Shown here piece by piece: positions 1 to 5,205 of a stretch of 5,205 nt of DNA. Numbering within the stretch: position 1 is the first letter of the stretch; every line of letters begins with the position of its first letter. The position numbers were made by a program, and so were the translations under genes. Source of the stretch: an uncultured Mycoplasmatota bacterium (GTDB lineage Bacteria > Bacillota_I > Bacilli_A > RF39 > UBA660); the NCBI GenBank assembly GCA_948437815.1, contig CAOJKG010000062.1, forward strand, positions 1-5,205, in the 5' to 3' direction. Below the pieces are notes generated by a model. The model was not told the origin of the DNA. It was given only the letters and a program-made list of their open reading frames with translations, and did not search any database.

Positions 1-172
1 GCTTCTTAGGTGTTTTAGTTCCAACACGAGTACAAACACCACGTTTTTGAGGTCCTTTTGTATCAGTTTGTTTTCTAGTCATAGCATTATAACCTACATT
101 TAAAACTGGAGATTTACTCTTCTTCTTTTTGTCTTTTCTGTTTTTCTTAACAAGTTGATTAATTGTTGGCAT
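1..172 (-). CDS. rpsL: 30S ribosomal protein S12, N-terminal 57 residues (3' end off window)
   Basis: Ribosomal protein S12 sits at the decoding centre of the small subunit and helps control reading accuracy. Translation from the ATG at 172-170 begins MPTINQLVKKNRK and continues through the hallmark segment PQKRGVCTRVGTKTPKK (residues 41-57), which is nearly invariant in S12. The insertion before this segment (about residues 25-40) is the long form usual in Gram-positive bacteria. Lysine 56 (codon 7-5) corresponds to the lysine altered in many streptomycin-resistant strains (E. coli K43, B. subtilis K56) and is wild type here. The remaining 80 or so residues lie beyond base 1. The start is fixed by a strong Shine-Dalgarno site 8 bases upstream. 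It is probably the first gene of a str operon (rpsL-rpsG-fusA-tuf), but those genes are not in view. It has its own promoter and a structured leader. Confidence 0.98.
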   Translation of the reverse strand, partial: MPTINQLVKKNRKDKKKKSKSPVLNVGYNAMTRKQTDTKGPQKRGVCTRVGTKTPKK

Positions 173-180
173 TAAAATTT

Positions 181-189
181 CCTCCTTCC
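181..189 (-). promoter_or_regulatory. Shine-Dalgarno site of rpsL
   Basis: The minus strand reads GGAAGGAGG, a nearly full-length match to the anti-Shine-Dalgarno sequence, with 8 bases between it and the ATG at 172-170. This fits a highly expressed ribosomal protein gene and confirms the rpsL start. Confidence 0.93.
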
Positions 190-193
190 ATTA

Positions 194-211
194 ACACACA
201 TCCTGGTGTAT
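194..211 (-). promoter_or_regulatory. Small leader hairpin just upstream of the rpsL Shine-Dalgarno site
   Basis: On the minus strand ATACAC and GTGTGT flank the six-base loop CAGGAT. They can form six pairs, one of them T-G. The hairpin ends four bases before the Shine-Dalgarno site. It is weak and could be chance. It is listed because it lies between the larger leader stem-loop and the ribosome binding site, where it could affect access. Confidence 0.3.
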
Positions 212-221
212 CATAATATTG

Positions 222-262
222 ATTTTAATAGGTTCCACCGAGGCAGAACCTAAATTTAAAAT
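222..262 (-). promoter_or_regulatory. Predicted 5'-terminal stem-loop in the rpsL mRNA leader
   Basis: Read on the minus strand, the perfect arms TAGGTTC (252-246) and GAACCTA (235-229) can be extended inward by three pairs (TGC with GTG, two of them wobble), leaving the loop CUCG. They extend outward by seven AT pairs (ATTTTAA 262-256 with TTAAAAT 228-222) across a three-base bulge at 255-253. The total is about 17 pairs. From the promoter at 271-300, transcription should start near 264, so this structure would form the extreme 5' end of the mRNA. No T-tract follows it, so it is not an intrinsic terminator. It may stabilise the mRNA or be a protein-binding leader. I do not recognise it as a named motif. 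Confidence 0.6.
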
Positions 263-270
263 TCAAAAAT

Positions 271-300
271 ACTATAACATTATAGTATATGTTTTGTCAA
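271..300 (-). promoter_or_regulatory. Sigma-A-type promoter of rpsL
   Basis: A perfect -35 box, TTGACA (minus strand, 300-295), is followed after 18 bases by TATAGT (276-271). The expected start of transcription is near 264, which gives a leader of about 92 bases before the rpsL ATG. A consensus TATAAT also occurs at 284-279, but it is only 10 bases from the TTGACA and lacks a good -35 box at normal spacing, so the 18-base arrangement is preferred. Confidence 0.72.
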
Positions 301-312
301 GTAAAATTTTAC
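301..312. repeat. Perfect 12-base palindrome abutting the rpsL -35 box
   Basis: GTAAAATTTTAC is a perfect palindrome directly upstream of TTGACA and 8 bases after the lipoprotein stop codon. It could be an operator half-site pair or simply an A/T-rich upstream promoter element. Palindromes of this kind arise fairly easily by chance in AT-rich DNA. Confidence 0.35.
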
Positions 313-320
313 CATTTACA

Positions 321-875
321 TTAGCTTAAAGTCATTTCTTCTTCAGTATTTAGTATTGGTTCAACTTTTTCATGATAAAAATTTAACAAATCGTTTATTT
401 CGTAAGTATCTGCAAATTTTCCTTCCTGATATAAATAAGGAATAAAGTCTATTACTTGAACTATCTCTAAATTTTCTCCTGTACTATAATCAACACTCTC
501 CATAGTTTTTCCACTAGTATCATGATTAATATAAGATATCAAAGTAACTCCCGTATCTAAATCGTAATATTTCACAATTCTATAATATGGCCCTCGAACT
601 CCACCATTGTGGTGATTTTCAATACCAACTAGTCTTGTAAAAGTTACATCGCCTTGTTTAAAAGTAATAATTTTAACAAACTCATCAACCTTACTAGAAG
701 GTAAAGTACCAGTAATAACTCCTTCATCATAAATAATTTCTGTATAAGTAAAAGTATCATCTACATAAATCTTTTTGGAATTATCTTTATCTCCCGAACA
801 ACCTGTAAGCATCATTGATAAGAGTAACGCTCCACTAATTAAGCTTTTTCTCAAATTTTGAAAATCATTATTCAT
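321..875 (-). CDS. Putative lipoprotein of unknown function (184 aa)
   Basis: Probably a lipid-anchored protein on the outer face of the cytoplasmic membrane. Residues 1-26 form a type II signal peptide: a basic n-region (R9, K10), a hydrophobic core (residues 12-23) and a lipobox LTGC with the lipidated cysteine at C26, the only cysteine in the protein. The mature part (about 159 residues) starts with a polar, lysine- and aspartate-rich spacer (27-36), then a mixed segment rich in tyrosine and beta-prone stretches (37-150), including HHNGG at 88-92 and YYDLDTG at 103-109. A helical, acidic C-terminus (about 152-181) ends it. No tryptophan and no second membrane segment are present. I do not recognise the family, and no catalytic motif is evident. 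The ATG at 875-873 has a Shine-Dalgarno site and a promoter close upstream, so the gene is probably transcribed alone. No clear terminator separates it from rpsL, so readthrough is possible. Confidence 0.88.
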   Translation of the reverse strand: MNNDFQNLRKSLISGALLLSMMLTGCSGDKDNSKKIYVDDTFTYTEIIYDEGVITGTLPSSKVDEFVKIITFKQGDVTFTRLVGIENHHNGGVRGPYYRIVKYYDLDTGVTLISYINHDTSGKTMESVDYSTGENLEIVQVIDFIPYLYQEGKFADTYEINDLLNFYHEKVEPILNTEEEMTLS

Positions 876-882
876 GACAATT

Positions 883-889
883 CCCCTCT
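883..889 (-). promoter_or_regulatory. Shine-Dalgarno site of the lipoprotein gene
   Basis: The minus strand reads AGAGGGG, 7 bases before the ATG at 875-873. It is a G-rich variant of the usual AGGAGG and supports this start codon. Confidence 0.75.
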
Positions 890-902
890 CAAATCAGAAA
901 AT

Positions 903-930
903 ATTATAACATACAAATTAAAAAAATCAA
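903..930 (-). promoter_or_regulatory. Extended -10 promoter of the lipoprotein gene
   Basis: The minus strand has TTGATT (930-925), a 16-base spacer, then TATAAT (908-903) preceded by TG at 911-910 with one base between (TGTTATAAT), which is the extended -10 form. Transcription should begin near 896, leaving a leader of about 20 bases that includes the Shine-Dalgarno site. Confidence 0.7.
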
Positions 931-990
931 GCAAATAATATTTTATTTAATAAGCTCATTTCTAAAAAATGCTTGAATAATTAACTATTT

Positions 991-1023
991 AAAAAAGAAA
1001 AAAATTTAGAAATTACTCTAAAC
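991..1023 (-). terminator. Weak AT-rich intrinsic terminator overlapping the stop codon of the large gene
   Basis: On the minus strand GTTTAGAG (1023-1016, containing the TAG stop) can pair with TTCTAAAT (1011-1004) around the loop TAAT. That makes eight pairs with only one G-C, including two G-T wobbles. The run T7-C-T6 (1004-991) follows directly. The position and T-tract fit Rho-independent termination, but the stem is very weak. A second, longer-range inverted repeat, ATTTCTAAA (958-966) with TTTAGAAAT (1005-1013), shares the right arm and may be incidental. Confidence 0.45.
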
Positions 1024-4000
1024 TATTTCTTTATCTTTAATATTTTCTTTAGCTACACTAAGCATTAACTTAATACGATTAATTTGATTACTTTTACTAG
1101 CTCCAGGGTCATAATCAACTGCAACTATATTAGCTTCTGGATATAACTCTTTAATTCTTCTCATAACAGCTTTACCCACTATATGATTAGGTAGACAACC
1201 AAAAGGCTGTACACATACAACATTAGGAACACCTTCTTTTATTAGTTCAATCATTTCTCCAGTTAAGTACCATCCTTCTCCAGTTTGATTACCAGTAGAA
1301 ATAACATCTTTAACATTTTCTTTCAAATGTTTAATATTAGTAGTAGGCATAAATCTTGTTTTTTCTAGACAAGTTCTAACTGTTTTTTCATAATAGTCAA
1401 TTATTTTTAAAAGTTCATTAGCAATCACAGCCATTGTTTTACTTGTTCTTAATAGTTCATATTTAATAACATGGTCTATCGCTGAGTATTTAACAAAGCC
1501 CATAAGTTCTGGCGCTACTACTTCAGCTCCTTCACTCTCTAAAGTATCAACTAAATAATTATTACCAAAATAATGATATTTAACTAGAATCTCTCCTACA
1601 ATTCCAACTTTAGGTTTAACTTCATTAGTAATTGGAATATTATTAAATTCATTAATTATAGTTTTAATATTATTTTTAAACTCTTTAAAACTTCCTTTTT
1701 GAGCAGCTTCTTCACATATTTTATAATACTTATTATATATTTCCTCACTCATTCCTTTTACAGTTTCATAAGGTCTCGTAGCAAATAATAATTTCATAAG
1801 TAAATCACCATATATAACTGCCATTAAAAGTTTATGAATAATCGGAAGAGTAAGTTTAAAATCTTGTTCTTTTTCTAGACCACTCATATTAAAAGATATA
1901 ATAGGCACATTAAACCCAGCATCTTTTAAAGCTTTTCTAATTAAGCCAATATAATTAGTTGCGCGACATCCCCCACCAGTTTGACTAATTAAAACAGTTG
2001 TCTTATCAAGATTATATTTCCCACTTTTTAGAGCACTAATAAGTTGACCTATAACAATAAGTGAGGGATAACAAGCATCATTATTAACATATTTTAATCC
2101 ATTATCCAACATTTCATCATTCATATCTTTTAAAAATTCTACTTTATATCCATGACTTTTAAATACACTAATAAGAAGGGGCATATGATGTGGTGACATA
2201 TCTGGCACTAAAATAGTATGTTCTTTTTTCATATCTTTTTTAAAAGTGTTTTTTTCAAAAACAAACGGTTTATAATCTAAAGAATTAGTTCTTTTTTTCA
2301 TTGACGAAAGAAGAGAACGAAGTCTTATTTTAATAGCACCTAAATTAGAAGTCTCATCAATTTTAATCACAGTATATAATCGATTATTTTTTCGCATTAT
2401 TTCTTCGGCTTGGTCAGTTACAATGGCATCTAAGCCACAACCAAACGAATTTAAACTAACGAGCTCTAAACGTGGATTTTTACTTACTACATCACAAGCA
2501 CGGTATACTCTAGAGTGATAGCTCCATTGGTCTACTACTCTAAGTTTCATTTCACTAGCATCATAACAAATACTATCTTCAGTAAGTATAGCTAAGCCAA
2601 GACTATTAATTAAAGTATCAATCCCATGGTTTATTTCTTTATCAAGATGGTATGGACGGCCTGCTAAAACAATTGCATTTATATCATGTCTCTCAATATA
2701 TTCTAAAAATTCTTTACCTTTATTAATAATATCTGTTCTAAAATTATTCATTTCCATACTTGCTAATTTAATCGCATTTTTAAGTTCTTTTTTAGTAAAA
2801 TTAAATTCTTTAAATTCATCTAGTTTATATAAAACATCACATAACTTATCATCTTCTAAAGGTAGAAAAGGATTTAAAAATTTAACATTTTCATGTTTTA
2901 AATCTAAAACATTTAATTTTATTGCTTCTGAATAACTAGTAACAATAGGACAATTATAATTATTATCAGCTTTTTTAAATTCTTTTTTCTCATACATAAT
3001 ACAAGGATAAAAAATTGTTTTAATCCCTTTACTTATTAAATTCATAATATGTCCATGTACTATTTTCGCTGGGTAACAAGCTGATTCTGAAGGAATAGAT
3101 TCAATTCCTTTTAAGAATAAATTACGATTAGAATGGTCTGATAAAATAACTCTAAAACCTAAATTAGTAAAAAGAGTATGCCAAAAAGGATAGTTTTCAT
3201 ACATATTAAGAACCCTAGGAATTCCTATTTTACCTCTATAAGCTTCTTCTAATGGTAAAGATTCATAATTAAATAATCTATCATATTTATACTGATACAT
3301 ATTAGGTAGTAAATTATAAGAACCATTATTTCCACTACCACGCTCGCATCTATTCCCACTTATAAATTTCTTTTTACCAAAAGAACTAATAGTAAGAGCA
3401 CAGTTATTTTCACATCTACCACATCTTGCATGCATTATTTTAGGTTGTAAATTAGAAATACTACAAGCGTCTAATAATGATGAAACACTTTCCTCTTCAT
3501 AATTTAAATAAGTATCTCTTCCAATTAAAGCCATACCGTAAGCACCCATTAAACCTGCAATAGAAGGTCTTTTTACCATTTTACCTGTGATTATTTCAAA
3601 AGCTCTAAGGACTGCATCATTTAAGAAAGTTCCACCTTGAACTACAATATTATCTCCAAGTGTTTCAAAATCTCTAACTTTCATAACTTTTTGTAAAGCA
3701 TTTTTAATAACTGAATAACTAAGACCTGCAAAAATATCTCCTAAAGGTCGACCTTCTTTTTGTGTTTGTTTAATTTTCGAATTCATAAAAACTGTACAAC
3801 GACTACCTAAATCTACTGGTGCTTTACTCTTTAGTGCTAAATTAACAAATTCCTCTATAGAAATATCTAAAGATTTAGCAAGTGTTTCAATAAAAGAACC
3901 ACATCCTGAAGAACAAGCCTCATTAAGTAAAATTGTATCAACCACACCATCTTTAAGTTTGATATACTTCATATCTTGTCCACCAATATCGATAATTGAA

Positions 4001-5205
4001 GTAACATTTGGATTAAAGAATTCTGCTGCTCTAGCGTGAGCCATTGTTTCAATTTCACTAATATCTAAATTAAAAGCAGTTTTAATTAATCCTTCGCCAT
4101 AACCAGTTGAACCACTAACTCTAATAACAACATCTAAAGGTTTAACTTTATACATTTCTAATATCATAGCTTTTATTGTATCAATAGGACTACCCATATT
4201 AGAGCGATAATCCTGATACAAAATATTAGCATCATCATCAATTAAAACTAATTTAGCAGTTGTTGAACCTGCATCTATTCCTAGGTAAGCATTCCCTGAA
4301 TATTTACTAATATCTAAATTTTTAACACTATCTTTCGCATGTCTTTTTCTAAATTCTTGGAATTCATTTTCATCTTTAAATAAAGGTTTTAAAGACAAAC
4401 TAGCTTTTTCTTTAAACTTTTTTATTTTATCTATTTTTTTATTTAATTCCTCATAACTAATAGGCTCCATATCCATATTAGAATAAATAGTTCCTTTAGC
4501 AACAAATAAATGTCCATCAGTAGGAATATGTACTTCAGTATCTTTCAAATTTAAAGTTTTAACAAAAGCATTTCTTAAAGTATCTAAATAATTAAGAGGG
4601 CCACCTAAAAACATAACATTACCTCTAATAGGTTTCCCACAAGCAAGTCCACTAATAGTTTGATTTACAACTGCCTGCATAATTGATAATGCAATATCTT
4701 CCTTTTTAGCCCCTTCATTAATTAAAGGTTGAATATCACTTTTAGCAAAAACCCCACAGCGAGAAGCAATAGGATATATTTTTTCACCATTTTGCGCTAA
4801 TTTATTTAAACCATCAGTATCTGTATTTAAAAGAACAGCCATTTGATCTAAAAAAGCTCCTGTACCTCCTGCGCAGCTTCCATTCATTCTTTGTTCAATG
4901 CCATTAGTAAAATATATTATTTTAGCATCTTCCCCACCAAGTTCTACCACAACATCTATATTACTAGCATAATTTAGTGTCGCATTTTTACAAGCTATAA
5001 CTTCTTGCACAAAAGGAACATTTAAAAACTCTGCTAAAGCTAGAGCACCACTACCAGTAAACGCAATTCTAAAACTATCATCTTTTTTAACAACCTTTAA
5101 AAATTCATTTAGTAAACTCTGAATAGTTTTTAAAGTATTAGAAAAATGTCTTTGATAATCTTTAAATAATATTTTATCATTATCCATTGCAATTAACTTA
5201 ACTGT
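1018..5205 (-). CDS. Acyl-CoA dehydratase activase-related giant protein (BadF/BadG/BcrA/BcrD ATPase pair plus DUF2229), 5'-partial
   Basis: Cytosolic Fe-S ATPase of the 2-hydroxyacyl-CoA dehydratase activator (HgdC) superfamily. Residue numbers count the Met at 5187 as 1. The frame is open to base 5205, and TVKLIA precedes that Met. This matches the end of the phosphate-1 motif GIDxGSTTxK, so the true start lies roughly 10-15 codons off the window and 1395 residues are visible.

Domains: ATPase 1 (to about 240; GGEDAK 84-89, Cys105 in CAGGTG, Cys144 in RCGVFAKSD). Lysine-rich linker (245-295). ATPase 2 (299-560; GIDAGSTTAK 303-312, GGQDMK 402-407, Cys425, Cys464 in RCTVFMNSK, QGGTF 517-521). 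Cys589/592/596/614. DUF2229 and dehydratase-like unit 1 (652-962; Cys704, 729, 917). Related unit 2 (989-1378; Cys1039, 1074, 1331).

The known activators hydrolyse ATP to drive an electron to a partner Fe-S protein, and a similar role is inferred here. The substrate is unknown. Length is normal for the fused family. No transmembrane segment or signal peptide is visible. Confidence 0.94.
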   Translation of the reverse strand, partial: TVKLIAMDNDKILFKDYQRHFSNTLKTIQSLLNEFLKVVKKDDSFRIAFTGSGALALAEFLNVPFVQEVIACKNATLNYASNIDVVVELGGEDAKIIYFTNGIEQRMNGSCAGGTGAFLDQMAVLLNTDTDGLNKLAQNGEKIYPIASRCGVFAKSDIQPLINEGAKKEDIALSIMQAVVNQTISGLACGKPIRGNVMFLGGPLNYLDTLRNAFVKTLNLKDTEVHIPTDGHLFVAKGTIYSNMDMEPISYEELNKKIDKIKKFKEKASLSLKPLFKDENEFQEFRKRHAKDSVKNLDISKYSGNAYLGIDAGSTTAKLVLIDDDANILYQDYRSNMGSPIDTIKAMILEMYKVKPLDVVIRVSGSTGYGEGLIKTAFNLDISEIETMAHARAAEFFNPNVTSIIDIGGQDMKYIKLKDGVVDTILLNEACSSGCGSFIETLAKSLDISIEEFVNLALKSKAPVDLGSRCTVFMNSKIKQTQKEGRPLGDIFAGLSYSVIKNALQKVMKVRDFETLGDNIVVQGGTFLNDAVLRAFEIITGKMVKRPSIAGLMGAYGMALIGRDTYLNYEEESVSSLLDACSISNLQPKIMHARCGRCENNCALTISSFGKKKFISGNRCERGSGNNGSYNLLPNMYQYKYDRLFNYESLPLEEAYRGKIGIPRVLNMYENYPFWHTLFTNLGFRVILSDHSNRNLFLKGIESIPSESACYPAKIVHGHIMNLISKGIKTIFYPCIMYEKKEFKKADNNYNCPIVTSYSEAIKLNVLDLKHENVKFLNPFLPLEDDKLCDVLYKLDEFKEFNFTKKELKNAIKLASMEMNNFRTDIINKGKEFLEYIERHDINAIVLAGRPYHLDKEINHGIDTLINSLGLAILTEDSICYDASEMKLRVVDQWSYHSRVYRACDVVSKNPRLELVSLNSFGCGLDAIVTDQAEEIMRKNNRLYTVIKIDETSNLGAIKIRLRSLLSSMKKRTNSLDYKPFVFEKNTFKKDMKKEHTILVPDMSPHHMPLLISVFKSHGYKVEFLKDMNDEMLDNGLKYVNNDACYPSLIVIGQLISALKSGKYNLDKTTVLISQTGGGCRATNYIGLIRKALKDAGFNVPIISFNMSGLEKEQDFKLTLPIIHKLLMAVIYGDLLMKLLFATRPYETVKGMSEEIYNKYYKICEEAAQKGSFKEFKNNIKTIINEFNNIPITNEVKPKVGIVGEILVKYHYFGNNYLVDTLESEGAEVVAPELMGFVKYSAIDHVIKYELLRTSKTMAVIANELLKIIDYYEKTVRTCLEKTRFMPTTNIKHLKENVKDVISTGNQTGEGWYLTGEMIELIKEGVPNVVCVQPFGCLPNHIVGKAVMRRIKELYPEANIVAVDYDPGASKSNQINRIKLMLSVAKENIKDKEIV

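Noticed and set aside
222..262. Stem-loop as a Rho-independent terminator for the lipoprotein transcript
   Set aside because: Only TTAAAATC follows the stem on the minus strand, with no run of T, and the structure lies downstream of the rpsL promoter, where termination would block rpsL.
279..300. TTGACA with the consensus TATAAT at 284-279 as the rpsL promoter
   Set aside because: The spacer would be only 10 bases. TATAGT at 276-271 gives 18 bases, which is within the normal range.
1018..5187. A complete 1389-residue protein starting at the Met at 5187
   Set aside because: The frame stays open to the window edge, the upstream codons encode part of a conserved ATP-binding motif, and there is no Shine-Dalgarno site before this Met.
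1..5205. Mycoplasma-type genetic code (TGA read as Trp), suggested by the high AT content
   Set aside because: The long reading frames contain no in-frame TGA, and tryptophans are encoded by TGG (residues 669, 888 and 1306 of the large protein).
1018..5205. Hsp70/DnaK chaperone or sugar kinase, suggested by the shared ATPase fold
   Set aside because: The paired cluster cysteines in CAGGTG and RCxVFxxS contexts, the duplicated module and the DUF2229 region are specific to the dehydratase activator family.
1..5205. CRISPR array, tRNA or rRNA gene, insertion sequence or prophage element
   Set aside because: No regularly spaced direct repeats, clover-leaf-like segments, transposase-like reading frames or terminal inverted repeats were seen.

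Overview
The window is strongly AT-rich, with protein-coding sequence on the minus strand throughout. Tryptophan is written TGG (for example residue 669 of the large protein), the visible stops are TAA and TAG, and Shine-Dalgarno sites are strong. The S12 protein has the long N-terminal form usual in Gram-positive bacteria. Together these suggest a low-GC Bacillota, perhaps an uncultivated Bacilli or Clostridia-like anaerobe. The large gene belongs to an oxygen-sensitive Fe-S ATPase family found mainly in strict anaerobes. The species cannot be fixed from this sequence.

Layout in transcription order (minus strand, high to low coordinates): (1) 5205-1018 is a very large acyl-CoA dehydratase activase-related protein of at least 1395 codons. 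Its true start lies just beyond the right edge, because the reading frame is open to the last base and the first residues match the middle of the ATPase phosphate-1 motif. (2) A weak AT-rich terminator overlaps its stop codon. (3) An extended -10 promoter and a Shine-Dalgarno site serve a 184-residue lipoprotein of unknown function (875-321). (4) A 148-base intergenic region holds the rpsL promoter, two palindromes, a large predicted 5'-terminal stem-loop and a strong Shine-Dalgarno site. (5) The first 57 codons of rpsL (ribosomal protein S12) run off the left edge, presumably at the head of a str operon.

The large protein is the most interesting item. It carries two actin/Hsp70-fold ATPase modules, each with the cysteine pair that holds the bridging [4Fe-4S] cluster in dehydratase activators. 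A four-cysteine element follows, then a C-terminal half that reads as two diverged copies of a dehydratase-like unit, each with a corresponding set of three conserved-looking cysteines. It may be a single-chain version of an ATP-driven electron donor joined to its acceptor. The family is known, but its substrate is, to my knowledge, not established. There is no evident functional link between this gene, the lipoprotein and rpsL beyond shared strand.
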